From Micrasema longulum (lineage: Eukaryota; Arthropoda; Insecta; Trichoptera; Brachycentridae): a DNA stretch of 64,000 nucleotides. A program made the position numbers and the translations under genes. Shown here piece after piece: positions 11,651 to 22,659 of this stretch. The notes beneath the pieces were generated by a model that was not told the origin of the DNA, ran no database searches, and worked only from the letters and a program-made list of their open reading frames with translations. How positions within the stretch are numbered: position 1 is the stretch's first letter; every line of letters begins with the position of its first letter. Location: NCBI GenBank assembly GCA_022494885.1, contig JAGVSM010003524.1:1-64000 (forward strand), read 5' to 3'.

Positions 11651-12202
11651 TATTTTTTTTTAGGAATAAAAGTTTTTTTTTTCATTTTGTACACATAAAA
11701 GTTTTTTTTAATACTGTGTAAGATACGAGTACTACGTATCGTTTTTTCATTGGCAATCGAATAAATATTTTAAATAATAAAACCTTTTGCCTACGGAGAG
11801 TGTTTCCTTCTAAAGAACTTATAAATTGACAGTAATTTATTTCATATAAAGTATTTCGTTTTCATTGCTAACGCCACTCTGGGTCATAAAAATTTATACG
11901 GGTATTTTGTAGGTAAGAAATTCTATCCCTAAAACCGTTATAGAATGAGAATGAATAATAATGAGAAGAACAAACGTACCATCTGTTCCGATACAAGTCA
12001 GCAAAGGTAAAACTTATTTGCTTTGTGCCACTATTAATTAAGGGAGGGTATAACAAAGGTTCTTCGTATGTAATTAATTGTACATTTCATTCAAATCCTT
12101 AAAAAAAATTCTGTGTGCGTAAAAGTTTTCATATAAATAATATAAATGTGCGTGCTTACATAAATAAAAATGGTATGTACTTGGTTCATCAACAGGTACT
12201 AA
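11651..12202. other. No recognised feature
   Basis: No motif-bearing frame or repeat partner on either strand. Confidence 0.3.
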
Positions 12203-12742
12203 TATATATATTTTTATTTTTTTATTCTTTATTATTAAATCGTACATTTTTTTGTATTCCCAGGAGATACAACAAACTCCTTTTGGGATAAAATAATATT
12301 TACATTATTTTTAAAATACTTTTTTTTTTATTTGTTTATTTTTCCATACACACATTATTTGCATAGAAATATAACTACAAAAATACACTTTAGAAAAACA
12401 GATCTTAAAATTAAGCTAAAACATGAATTGGAAAAGGTGTCCACAAAGACTACAGCGTCAGAGCGTGGGTCATTCTTTTTTTAATTATTAAAAAGTTATG
12501 TTATGTCATACCATATATACAGCACATATATATGGTATGACATGACCATGAAAAGAAGAGGAAAGAAAAATAAAGAAGAGAAAAGAAAAGAAAAGAAAAG
12601 AAAAAAAAAGAAAAGAAAAAAAAAGAAAAACCAAATTAACATATGCTGAAATAACGAAAATATGATTTATTTGCAGTATGCATTTATTTTTAATTTTAAT
12701 TTAAAAAAACATTAAAACAATGTGTCTATCTGCTCCTTTCAT
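12203..12742 (-). mobile_element. LINE 3' UTRs, minus, with hairpin and GAAAA microsatellite
   Basis: 12322-12742 matches 13978-14300 (AGCTAAAACATGAATTGG, AACATATGCTGA, TGATTTATTTGCAG). T-rich start is the complement of a poly(A)-like tail; another T-rich tail begins at about 12205. ATGTCATACCATATA at 12503-12517 pairs with 12529-12543. GAAAA-type repeats fill 12553-12632. Confidence 0.6.
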
Positions 12743-12744
12743 AT

Positions 12745-13675
12745 ATTTTTATTTTTTTATTTTTTTTTAGTTGAAGATTTATTTATAAACCCTTACTGAT
12801 TATTACTTTAATTTTACATATAATAATATATACATTTTTCATTCATACTCTGTTGTTCAAAATAATATTTTTTACGTCTTTTGAAAAGTTTGTCTGAGTC
12901 TTTTGTTTAGTTTTGTCTGGTAGTTTATTATATAATTTCAGTCCCTGGTTCATTAGTCTTGATTGTCCTCGTCTTGTTTTAGAAAGTTGTATATGGTATT
13001 TGTCTGATATTCTCGTATTATGTCCATGTTGACTACAATTTTTTACAAGTTTTAGTTTTTCGTCTACAATTACATTAGTGGCTAATTTATGGATAAATTT
13101 TAATGATTCTAGTTGAAAAAGTTCAGTTATATTTAATTGCTTAGTTTGTTTAAAAGTTCTCTAGTTGCAGTTAAATAGAGAAGGTCATATACTAACTTTA
13201 ATATTTTATTTTGTTGTCTTTGTAGTCTGTTTATGTCATTTCGATATCCTGCTCCCCATAGTAGTTGCGTATAACATATTTTAGTTTTTACATAGGCTTC
13301 ATACATTAGAATTTTTTCCGTTTTTGGAACAAAATTTTTGATTTTTAAAAAAATACTCGTTAATGTCGCCACTTTGTTAATCAAATTGTTGATATGAATT
13401 GTCCATGTTAATTGTCTTTCTATTGTTAGTCCTAAGTATTTAACATGTTCAATTTCAGTAAGTCGTTCATTATTTATGTAAGCATCTACTTTATGACATT
13501 TTTTTATAGATTCAAAATGGATAATATTGCATTTTTTTTCATTAAGTGTAAGTTAGTTTGTGTTTGTCCATTTAGTCAACATAGGTCTTTGTTTATGTCA
13601 TTGTTTGTTAATACGTCTGTTTAATTTTTGTAGAATAGTCCAATGTCGTCGGCATACATTAAGGTATGGTAATAA
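12745..13675 (-). mobile_element. LINE reverse transcriptase, catalytic motif to C-terminus
   Basis: Minus strand: the catalytic box LMYADDIGLFYKN at about 13627-13670, then LTLNEKKCNIIHFESIKK, VKYLGLTIERQLTWTIHI, a stretch open from 13384 to 13133 with LLWGAG and INRLQRQQNKILKLV, and the end SRLMNQGLKLYNKLPDKTK to a stop near 12848. A few stops make it inactive. The finger and palm parts before YADD are missing. A second copy is at 26425-26830. Confidence 0.8.
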
Positions 13676-13977
13676 TAATATGTTCATAAAACTGAAATGA
13701 GATAGCAAGTTAAGTATACAATACAAAGAAATTAAAACAAATCATAAAAGTTTAAATTAAACATTTACATACAGAAAGAAAGAAATATCCGAGGAAAAAG
13801 AAGAACTTAAAACTAAATTTCACCTTCCGCGTACCTCCGTAATTTTTAAAATGAATATAGTCATTTTTTGGCGCTCTATAAGACTCCGGTGGCCTGTTGT
13901 ACTCGCTACTAGCAAGGTACAGCAGATACCTTAGACCATACCTTGTCGTGCGTGATCCAGGTACGTGAATACTTTAT
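13676..13977. other. No recognised feature
   Basis: No RT motif; 13840-13970 is slightly GC-richer without any frame I recognise. Confidence 0.35.
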
Positions 13978-14765
13978 TTTTTTTAATTTGTTTATTTTTC
14001 CATACACATATTATTTACAAAGAGAAAAAATTACAAAAATACACTTTAAAAAATACATCTTAAAATTAAGCTATAACATGAATTGGAAAAAATGCCCACA
14101 AAGACTTCAGCGTCTGGGCGTGGGCCATTCCTTTTTTAATTATTAAAAAGTTAATAGCATATATATGTCATATGAACATGAGAAAAAAATAAAAAAAATA
14201 AATAAATAAACATATGCTGACATTATGAAAACATGATTTATTTGCAGAATGCATTTATTTTTAATTTTAATATTTTTTTTAAAGAATGTGTCTATCTGTT
14301 CCTTCCATGCTGATCCAAGACCTCAAACCTACTTTAAAAAGTACCAGTGATTTGATGTTTTGTAATTCCTTGGTTAGAAAATTGAAGGATCTTGGACCAA
14401 CATGTGAGGAGTGCCTCTGTGCGAACTTAGTTCTGCACCCTGGAACTGAAAGTACACTATCGGATCTATTACTTATACGATTTAAATTATTACTAAACAA
14501 TTCTCTATTCAAGTAAACATATTTTATGCACTGAAATATATATAATTTTATATCTGTCGCGTATTATACTGATGGACGTCACGATTGAAGGTACAGCCAA
14601 TATTATTGAGGGAGTCTTTATTTACGCCTTAAAGCACCGTTTTTGCAATCTCATAATAAGGTATGACCAAAAATGGGAGAATGTCAGTAAGTTTGTCAAT
14701 GTCTTTGACACGCGTTTCCATTGGTATACCGTATATGTTTCTTTTGGCTATATTTTGTATTACTT
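13978..14765 (-). mobile_element. LINE RT C-terminus and 3' UTR
   Basis: Minus frame includes QNIAKRNIYGIPMETRVKDI, then DVHQYNTR, then the open stretch 14512-14279 with GCRTKFAQRHSSHVGPRSFN and LFKVGLRSWI, a standard RT tail (xYNTR, FAQR, FN, FK). 3' UTR at 13978-14280 as in 12322-12702. Not the same family as the element at 12745-13675. Confidence 0.7.
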
Positions 14766-15412
14766 GTATTTCTGATACACACATTATCAATACTCGTATT
14801 GGCTGTTAAACACTGTTACATGCGAAAATTATTATATTAGATTACAATGAACTTTCACAACCATTGTTTTGTCTCCAACACCGCTCGTTCGCGCCTGGGG
14901 CAGGTACATAAAATGAAATATCAGTAAAATAAGTCAACACATCTCGAGAGATGATCTTCACAACTTAAGAACTTTTAGGCTTGGTAGTTTTATTTTAATA
15001 TCGCCAATCTCACCTGCGCGAATTCCCAAAGCGGTAATAAACCGCGGCAAAAACAAATAAAAGCTTAAACGGAAAGAAATCATACAAAAATTGGGTCTTT
15101 TGAATACGTGTCACTATTGCAGGCAACGACAGGGCCTGGATTGAATAGAATAATAATCTTAATAATAATACTTATTAGTAGCATAAAAAATATTTTCAAA
15201 TTTGTAATTTTGGATTCCCATAAAAACTGTCTTATGTTTATTTGTTCCCGACCATTCAAATTTGTTAAGAATATTATCACGAATCTCGCGTTTTTTCAGA
15301 TAGTTAAAAAATTCTTTTTTAACTTTATATACATTTATTTTTTTTTATTTTTTTTAAACCAACACAGTCATAGTAATAAACAATACATGAAGAAAAACAA
15401 CAAATAACAAGA
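14766..15412. other. No recognised feature
   Basis: AT-rich; short open frames on both strands without motifs. Confidence 0.35.
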
Positions 15413-15667
15413 CCAATGATGGGTTTCATATAGGAACAAAAATATAAAAAATCAGAACGTACAGTTCGCTAGGGGTGAAGGGAAGTTGGACAGGAAAATA
15501 GGGAGAAAAAATAGCAAGTAAATATAAAACGATTAAAAAAGAAATAAAAATGTATGTAAATATACAACATACATACATATACATACGCACACATCCATAT
15601 ACATACGCATACACACATGAACATGCATATATATATATATATATGCATGTTATATATATATGCATGT

Positions 15668-15714
<47 letters not shown>

Positions 15715-15925
15715 TGTTCATGTGTGGATGCGTACGTTTATGGATGTGTGTGTATGTATATGTATGTTTGTTGTATATTTACATACATTTTTATTTCTTT
15801 TTTAATCGTTTTATATTTACTTACTATTTTTTCTCCCTATTTTCCTGTCCAACTTCCCTTCACCCCTAGCGAACTGTACGTTCTGACTTTTTATATTTTT
15901 GTTCCTATATGAAACCCATCATTGG
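15413..15925. repeat. 513-bp palindrome with about 215-bp arms around a TA repeat
   Basis: CCAATGATGGGTTTCATATA at 15413 is the exact complement of the end at 15925. The arms stay complementary through TACAGTTCGCTAGGGGTGAA and GTATGTAAATATACAAC to about 15628/15711, with few mismatches. The centre is TATA and TGCATGT repeats. Open frames here are by-products of repeat symmetry. Confidence 0.9.
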
Positions 15926-16032
15926 TGTACGCGTATATGTTCACGCGTGTATGTATGTGTATATATGTGTATATATGTACATATATACACATATATACAC
16001 ATACATACACGCATGAACATATACGCGTACAC
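15925..16032. repeat. 108-bp nearly perfect palindrome
   Basis: Centre at 15978/15979 (ATATGT/ACATAT). The outer GTGTACGCGTATATGTTC pairs with GAACATATACGCGTACAC; one mismatch noticed (CACGCG against CATGCG). It shares its first base with the last base of the preceding palindrome. Confidence 0.9.
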
Positions 16033-17413
16033 TAATGCACACACATCCGCGTACATATATATAATTAATAATAAATAATGAAAACTAATAAGTAAAACGA
16101 TAAAAAAATAGTAACTAAAAATTTTGCTCTTGTGACGTCTCTATCGCAATTCTGATATATTTTTTAAAACAGTATTTTCTTTCGTTGAAAAGATCTATCC
16201 CGATAATTTTTTTGTCGCATGCGACAGGGTGAAGTGATCGTCATGACGAGCATACTCGATATATGTAATGCATATGAAAACATTTCTCCACAATATCCAT
16301 ATTCATTTTGAAAATACAATCCATTATTCTAAAACCGTGTAAATCTTATACAGTCGTCTCTTTCATTTGTTAAAATTTAGTTATGCATGTTAATCTTAAA
16401 CATGGACATTGTTTTGGAGGGCTTAATATGTTCATACAAGACGCTGAACACTTTTGGAGTTATGTATTGTGTTTCTGAGGTAACGTACGGGTTCTCGATA
16501 TTAAGTGATTTAGGTTACGCGAAAACCTCGCGCGGGCGTATAAATTTGTCAGATATCAAGACCTTTTATAATCGAAATAATGGCACAAACGAGTGCGTCG
16601 GGAGACAATGAAACGTTGCACAGCCATTGACAATAGTTTTCCCAATTAACTCATAAGGAGTAATGCAGGTACACGAAGAAATGGTCGGTTTGATTAACAT
16701 TGACTTTCTACATAATTAAAATATACATAATACAGGTATAACGTTTGTCAGGTAATCGCCCAAGAACCTAATTGCTCTATTGTTTACTGTTCCTGTTACC
16801 TTTCGCACTGAAATCAAAGGGAATAATCCAACCTTTGACCTCACATATAATCCACCTTGCGAATACCCCTAACAAAACCAATTAAGTGTTTTCAATGAAA
16901 CTCATTTTGCTGTATGTAAAAGATAATATATTTATATCGTTAATTAAAAGAGCGGAGGTGAGAGATCGCCCTACATTGGAAGGCAAATAATTAATTATGA
17001 CAAATTACCGTATGTTTTGCAAAAATAAACAATTATGTAAACTTTTTAAAATTACTGTTGAAATTGAATCAGCGTCCCGAACGATTGCTTTCGACTCTAC
17101 GTCTCTTAGATAAAGCAAGCAAATCGCCTTATTAATGGATGATATCTGACTTGCATTTATTCGAAATCTAACAATTCTGATTTAAAAAAAAAACAGGGCA
17201 ACAAGAACAATATTTAAGTCAGTAGATACTACGTAGATAACCAAACAAACTTTACGTTATAATTATTTTTAAATATTAGTAGATTGAGTTTCTCTACAGA
17301 CATTTCCTTGTGGATCTGCTTTTTTATTTTAATAAGTAAATGCGTTATTTAATTTTGATGACATATTTATTTGTCTTTTATTTTACTGTTTTGTTTTCAG
17401 TTTTATGTTACCG
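16033..17413. other. No supported gene; weak promoter-like patch near 16540
   Basis: A CpG-bearing patch 16480-16620 holds TATAAATT at 16540 and, 40 bases later, AATAATGGCA opening a 16-codon frame to a stop. TGTCGCATGCGACA (16213-16226) is a perfect 14-bp palindrome. None of this adds up to a gene. Confidence 0.35.
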
Positions 17414-17415
17414 TA

Positions 17416-17973
17416 GGGTCAAAGCACCAGTAAATGACCATTGGTTAATAAAACATAATATAATATGAATTGCTACATGTGTCCAGTCAAAAAACTCTTA
17501 ACACTAGAAACTATGACAGAAGCAGTAGGCGGACACATCTTTTGGTAAGAAACAAATCTATCAGTTTTGAACTGTGAGTTGTCAAAAGGTAATAGTGCTT
17601 CTTCCCGTTATTGTTCTGAGATTGATAGTGTTTTTACAAGGAAAGGTGTGGTAAGTGTTTTATTTGATGCTATTTCTTATGCATTTCTTTGAATATATCC
17701 ATATTCTAATGTTTTAATGTGTTTTATAATGTTATGACGTAACTAAATCTAAGTATTATTTTTATTGGGGTAGTAGTGGTCATTCACTGGTGATTCTGCT
17801 ATTTTTTTAGAGTCATATTAATTATAAAAAAGTAAAGTAAAGTACTTAGAAAAATTAATGTGTTTTTTATTGTTTTGTTTTATTTTGTACGCTTAAATAA
17901 TGAAATTTATACCTTTAATGTGGATTTCACTACAAGCTGAACCTTAAACGGTCATTCATTGGTGCTTTGACCC
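17416..17973. mobile_element. Tc1/mariner-type MITE with TA flanks
   Basis: Terminal repeats GGGTCAAAGCACC...TGACC are 24 bp with two mismatches (17416-17439, 17950-17973), flanked by TA at 17414 and 17974. A subterminal copy of the end motif (GTGGTCATTCACTGGTG) is at about 17777. No coding frame. Confidence 0.75.
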
Positions 17974-18065
17974 TACAATACAACAAATTGTCTTCAAACA
18001 ACTAATATACATTAGTACGAGTATGTTTAAAATAGACTCTATCCGTAAATTTATTAAAACCAAAT

Positions 18066-18155
18066 AATAGTGATCACTGATCACCTTAGCTTCCGTATAG
18101 CAAAATTGATACGCTGCGGTTGGAGTACCAATCCAGTGTCCTATAAATCGCAACC
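18066..18155 (+). mobile_element. SINE-A body fragment
   Basis: CTGATCACCTTAGCTTCCG, GATACGCTGCGGTTGGAG and TACCAATCCAGTGTCC. Confidence 0.6.
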
Positions 18156-19304
18156 AGTGATTTTGAACAATTGATTTTGCGAATTCACTCTTCCAACGAT
18201 TTTGTATAACATAAGAACTTTTTGAAATATTTGTAAGAAATAATTCAAAACGCAAACTCAATTGTTAACATGTAAATTTCTCAAACCAACCGACGCTATA
18301 TTTTAATTTAATCGAAAATTTCCTTTGAGAAGTGCGAAATTAATCAAGAACTCGTTCTGCTTTGAAAATACGAATAACTTCCTTCATTAAAAGCTTCACT
18401 AATAAAAATTCTTATAGTCGAAATTTGCATTTTGATAGTAACAAATTTTCTGTGCGCTTTTCGCCGAGGGGTTGAGAGTTTCCATTACCTCTTGGTGACC
18501 TGAAGGGAAACGGACAATTTAATGAAATTAGGTCAACAAGCGTTTTATTTTACAAGTGCCTACCCTTTTTATTTAATCGTCTTCGTAATTTTTAATGCTC
18601 TAGTATACGAGTATATCATGTTCTGACACCGTAGTTATGAGGTGGGTGGTACAGTATAATTATTTTTAACTCTTAGGTATACTTAACCCTTACATATTTG
18701 TTTTTTTTTAAATTATAAAAATAATTAACAGAAAATAAAATTGTTATTTATTATAATAAAATATATATTGATGTATGGACCACTTCCCAACCAAACCCAT
18801 ATCTACCTATCCGTTCTTCCGATTTCCTAGCGCACTCCATGTAGCAATAATTCTGCGTGTGAATGCCGGAAAAAACATAACATTATCAGTACAAAAATAA
18901 CACCCTACGAGTGAAGTGCTTTTCTTTGGGTCCATTTAGACCGCCAGCTCCATACCCGCTGTGCCAGTGTTTCACGACCGCCAGCTTCACCAGGGTTCCA
19001 CCACACGTCACGCCTCATCATCAGCAGGTTGGTGGAGTTGCGCAACCTTCCTACCTAACAATACAGTCGACTTACTAGATTTTCCTCTTCTTAGAACGAG
19101 ATATTTAAATTTATTAGGTTACTATATATTTTTGTGCAACTACTATGGTGACAGTACGAGGGTTGGATGGTATGCTCCACATCTACCCTGCTTTGAGTTG
19201 ATCAGCTGATGTGAATAGATTACGTAGCCTTACATGCCTACGTGGATAGTGCCGAGCGACAAGTTGAATCATGTAATGGTTTAGTTACAGGCCGCTGACC
19301 ACAG
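18156..19304. other. No supported gene
   Basis: Includes a GC-richer stretch (18930-19050) with CACGACCGCCAGCTTCACC but no recognisable frame on either strand. Confidence 0.35.
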
Positions 19305-19606
19305 CAAAATGCTGCAAGGTGCTGTTTCATCAAGACAATGTTCCATAACTCAAAGCGTAAGTGTCAATGGCTGCTATTCGCGTAGCATGGTTTGCATTGG
19401 TTAAACACCCCCAGCTTCCAGTGGTAATTTCCAAAACTCGAGGAATATTTCCTTAGAAATAAATTTTTAGATGACAATCAGTTCATGTGCTGCGTAGATG
19501 AGTAATTGGCAGGGGTCGAAAAAATGTTCTACCAGGATGCTATAGGAATGTTACAACATTGCTGGATGAGAGAATTTGCAGAAGTCCAGGGGTACTACAT
19601 TTCTCA
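19305..19606 (+). pseudogene. mariner transposase fossil
   Basis: VLFHQDNVP at 19319 is the mariner second-Asp motif (HQDNAP). After a stop, VSMAAIRVAWFALVKHPQ follows the family pattern of about 20 residues ending HPxxS. 19515-19600 reads VEKMFYQDAIGMLQHCWMRE then FAEVQGYYI, the family C-terminus. Stops and indels show it is dead; no terminal repeats found. Confidence 0.6.
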
Positions 19607-19640
19607 TCCACTTTGAAATAGAGCATAGCAATAAACCTTT

Positions 19641-19757
19641 GAAGATCGCCTACCATAAAACAAAGATGGTCGAGATACGCTGTAATTGGAACACCAATAC
19701 CGTACCCAATGTACCAATGTACCAATGGGTGTGGATAGGAAAACGATGGTAATAAAT
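19641..19757 (+). mobile_element. SINE-A body fragment
   Basis: AAGATGGTCGAGATACGCTG, AATTGGAACACCAATACC then a duplicated GTACCAATGTACCAATG and GGTGTGGATAGG tail. Confidence 0.6.
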
Positions 19758-19799
19758 AAAAGAATTAGGTATGTATAAAAAAAACTTAGATACGTATTT

Positions 19800-20065
19800 G
19801 TCGGCCTCGTGGTGTAATGGTCAGCGCGTAAGCCTGCCATGCAAGAGGTCTCGAGTTTGATTCCGGACATGGTTATTGTGAAATATTTATTAAAAAAGGG
19901 TGTTTTCACACTAGAATATTTCATAGTCCCTGGACTGGTACCTGAAGCGTAAGACTGATCATCTTACCTTCATGTAACAAAAAAATCGTCAAGATACCCT
20001 GCGATTAGTGTACCAATGCAATGGCCTATGCACCATTAGGTGCGGAAAGGGAGCGATGATGTATT
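19800..20065 (+). mobile_element. SINE-A, complete short form
   Basis: Head GTCGGCCTCGTGGTGTAATG with B box GAGTTTGATTCC, body ACTGATCATCTTACCTTCAT, and ACCATTAGGTGCGGAAAGGG with GATGATG tail. A Gly- or Ala-like anticodon region (CTGCCATGCA) is readable but the stems do not fold as a real tRNA. Confidence 0.75.
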
Positions 20066-20374
20066 AAAAAAAAAACCTTATCTTATTTTACTACAAATGA
20101 TTATTCTTTATAATGGTTTCAGAGCTAAAATATCAATACGAAATGAGGCACAAGGGGTAGGTTATTTATTTTTAATGATTAATTTATATTACTAGTAATT
20201 TAATCGCCCGCTTTGATAGAAGCTCTGAAAATAATGACTTGACAATTCTGGTTTATTCTCGAGCTAGGCAAAATAATTGTTGGGATAACAAACAAATAAT
20301 ATCTTCAGGGCTTCAAAAAATCGGATTATAAAATTAACGTTTTGGGCAGTATTAATTTCAAAATATTTTATAAA

Positions 20375-20676
20375 CATATTTCAACAGAGATAAAGAACAT
20401 AAAAAAGGCATTACGGATTGTTTCGGATTCATACATATTTTTATTCAAGTGTCAAGCCATTCCTTCCTTTGATTCCGGTAGTCCTTGTTTTGAATCCCAA
20501 CGTGCATCCTCCTGACAGCTAGTCAAAAACGCAACCGAGCCACACGCAAAAACACACCGGACCGCGAGCGTGACATTAATCGAACATCCCGGGGCACGAA
20601 AATAAAAACGAACGTAAAGTGGTTTCATGAAATCAAAACAGTGCTGATCTGGATGAGTGCCAAAGGGAGGAAACCG
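20375..20676 (+). other. M1 scrap, then a possible short first exon
   Basis: 20382-20405 resembles an M1 end. 20500-20676 is CpG-richer and ends in AAACC/GTAAGT; ATG at 20654 would encode 7 codons plus 2 bases (MSAKGRK-). Nothing downstream confirms a gene on this strand. Confidence 0.2.
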
Positions 20677-20866
20677 TAAGTCTTTGTCCTTTAATTTATT
20701 CCAGGATTGACACTTTTAAACATAACGTCAAATAGCTTACATGAAATCAAACGTCCCACATTATCGTGAAAAGGCAGACCTTGCTTTACAGTCCTAGGGT
20801 CGAAGAAATTAACCATCCGACACGAATAGTAATAGAGAATTGGTATGTACACTACTACTACTACCA

Positions 20867-21490
20867 TCACGCCATTTCCCCAGGCAGAGAGAATGGACCG
20901 CCACACACGTCAATCCTGGCATACAATCCTAGCTTCTTCCACATTCATACATCTTGTCATACATGCCCTTCGGTTCTGTCTGCTTTTGACATGACCAGAC
21001 TTAAGATTTTGGTTTATCTGATCATGCCACGTCTTCTTTGGTCGTCCTCGTCTCATGTTGCCGTACATTTTCGCCATATATACTTGTTTTACCATTCTTT
21101 CGTCGTCCATTCGTTCTACCTGACCAAACCATCTCAGAGACCCTTTCTGAATCTCATCAATTATACTTGACTCAGATTTACACTCTCACCTGATTTCATC
21201 ATTCGTAACCCTGTCAAGAGATCGCATTTCAACCGCGTTCACTCGGCTTTCATCCTTCCTCTGCCAGTTTTTACGTTTCACTTCCATACATAAGTGTTGG
21301 GACTAAAACTCCGTTGTGCACTGCCAGTTTAGCATCGATTGACATATTTTTATTCGAAATTACTTTGCTTAGTGCTCCGTTCATTTTCTTGCCCGCATTC
21401 ACTCTTCTTTCAACATCTTTTTCTACTCTTCCATCTTGAAAACATGCTTCCCAGATACACAAATTCTTCTACTTGCTCGAGACATTGGTA
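20867..21490 (-). mobile_element. RTE-like LINE, RT C-terminal half, uninterrupted copy
   Basis: Minus strand from 21490: QVEEFVYLG, RVEKDVERRVNAGKKMNGAL, AKLAVHNGVLVPTLMYGSE, RKDESRVNAVEMRSL, GSLRWFGQVERMDDERMVKQ, GNMRRGRPKKTWHDQINQN. Motif order is that of RTE/CR1-type RTs. 3' UTR ends in a TAG/GTA microsatellite near 20867, typical of RTE. Stops and a deletion after MRSL make it inactive. Confidence 0.75.
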
Positions 21491-21536
21491 TGTACAGATA
21501 CAAAATATATGAATCTTGTGTATTTCTATAACTTTC

Positions 21537-21735
21537 TTCAATTTCCTTTCTTTTCCACCTGCTGACAAGCCTTAAAATTGGGACTTAGTCGCGTTATTCC
21601 TTCTGAAAAAAGTATCACGAAAACTACGTTCTGAACAGTAGGCTAATCATCTTTTATTCGCGTCATTTACGCTGCATCCATTATGTGATGTGCTCTACGC
21701 ACCATTAGCAACGGATAAAGGAGGAATTAGGATAA
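21537..21735 (+). mobile_element. SINE-D tail then SINE-A fragment
   Basis: 21537-21605 shares TTTTCCACCTGCTGACAAG and GCGTTATTCC with 60890-60950. 21637-21735 shares CATTTACGCTGCATCC and CTCTACGCACCATTAG with SINE-A. Confidence 0.5.
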
Positions 21736-22189
21736 GAGAAGATACTTAGATCGATGTTTACTTCGGCGCTTCCTAAACTGTGTGACTGATCCAACAATCA
21801 CAAAAAAAATCAACAATATTTTGAGTATGTCTATTTTTATGCAGGAATGACAGGAGTTTACTACCTAAAGCCCGTTTTATATTGGTCAGTAAATGATACA
21901 AGATATTGTGCGGAATTCGGTCACATAAATATTGTGTCTAAAAATACACAAACTAGATGAAATCTGTGGTCAAATTCCATGAACGTAAAACACGTCCTGT
22001 TTTTCAAACAATATTTGAGCCAATATCTGCGCGCGCATCCCACTATAATATTGTTAACTGTCATCTGTCAACTTAAATTTTCAAGGCGTATTAAATTGTT
22101 TCTTGTTGCTTGTGTTATTTTATTTATTTAATTTGAATGGAAACTAAGAAAGATTATTTTAAATCAACAATTTATTTATTGAAAAAACA
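21736..22189. other. No recognised feature
   Basis: No motif-bearing frame or repeat partner noticed. Confidence 0.3.
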
Positions 22190-22320
22190 AAATAAGCTAG
22201 ATGAATCTCATCCACATCAAAAAAGGTTTTGGCTCTTTCATTTTTAAAAAGTCAACAGGTGGAAGAGTTGAAAGGTCATAAGCCCTGTAAATGCCTATAC
22301 TTGTTGTATACGTGTTTTTC
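22190..22320. mobile_element. M1 MITE, internally deleted
   Basis: AGATGAATCTCATCCACATC, GGTTTTGGCTCTTT, GTCATAAGCCCTGTAAATGC. Confidence 0.6.
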
Positions 22321-22659
22321 CCTCTCTGTCGCAATAAATTTGAAACAATTTTTTTATTTTTTTATTTGAGAGGTGATTTGGTTATTTCAGTTTGAAGTAA
22401 GTAACTTTGGTCAAACCTTGGTCCTGTCATCCGGAGTGCGCGACACTACCACGGGATCGCAATCCGTTCTTAACCTTTTTTTATGTCTTCGGGATAAACA
22501 TGCTCAATAAATTCAAAAGTTACGAAAATTATTTGTTCATTATTTCTAAATGTCGTGGGGCTCTGTTACAATTGTAATAATCGAAACGTTTTAATTAGTA
22601 TTTTTCGACAAATTAGCATGTTATAAAATTTATTTAACAATATCTTAATTATCTATCTA

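Noticed and set aside
12550..12640. Possible regulatory A-rich tract
   Set aside because: Simple GAAAA microsatellite next to LINE tails.
15426..15912. Several overlapping open frames on both strands
   Set aside because: They arise from the palindrome and TATG/TACA repeats; composition is Tyr/Ile/Met-rich and mirrored between strands.
19800..19870. Functional tRNA gene
   Set aside because: Promoter boxes are present but stems do not pair, and the same unit recurs with a common body: SINE head.
20766..21170. 134-codon plus-strand frame
   Set aside because: It is the shadow of the minus-strand RTE reverse transcriptase, whose motifs are clear.
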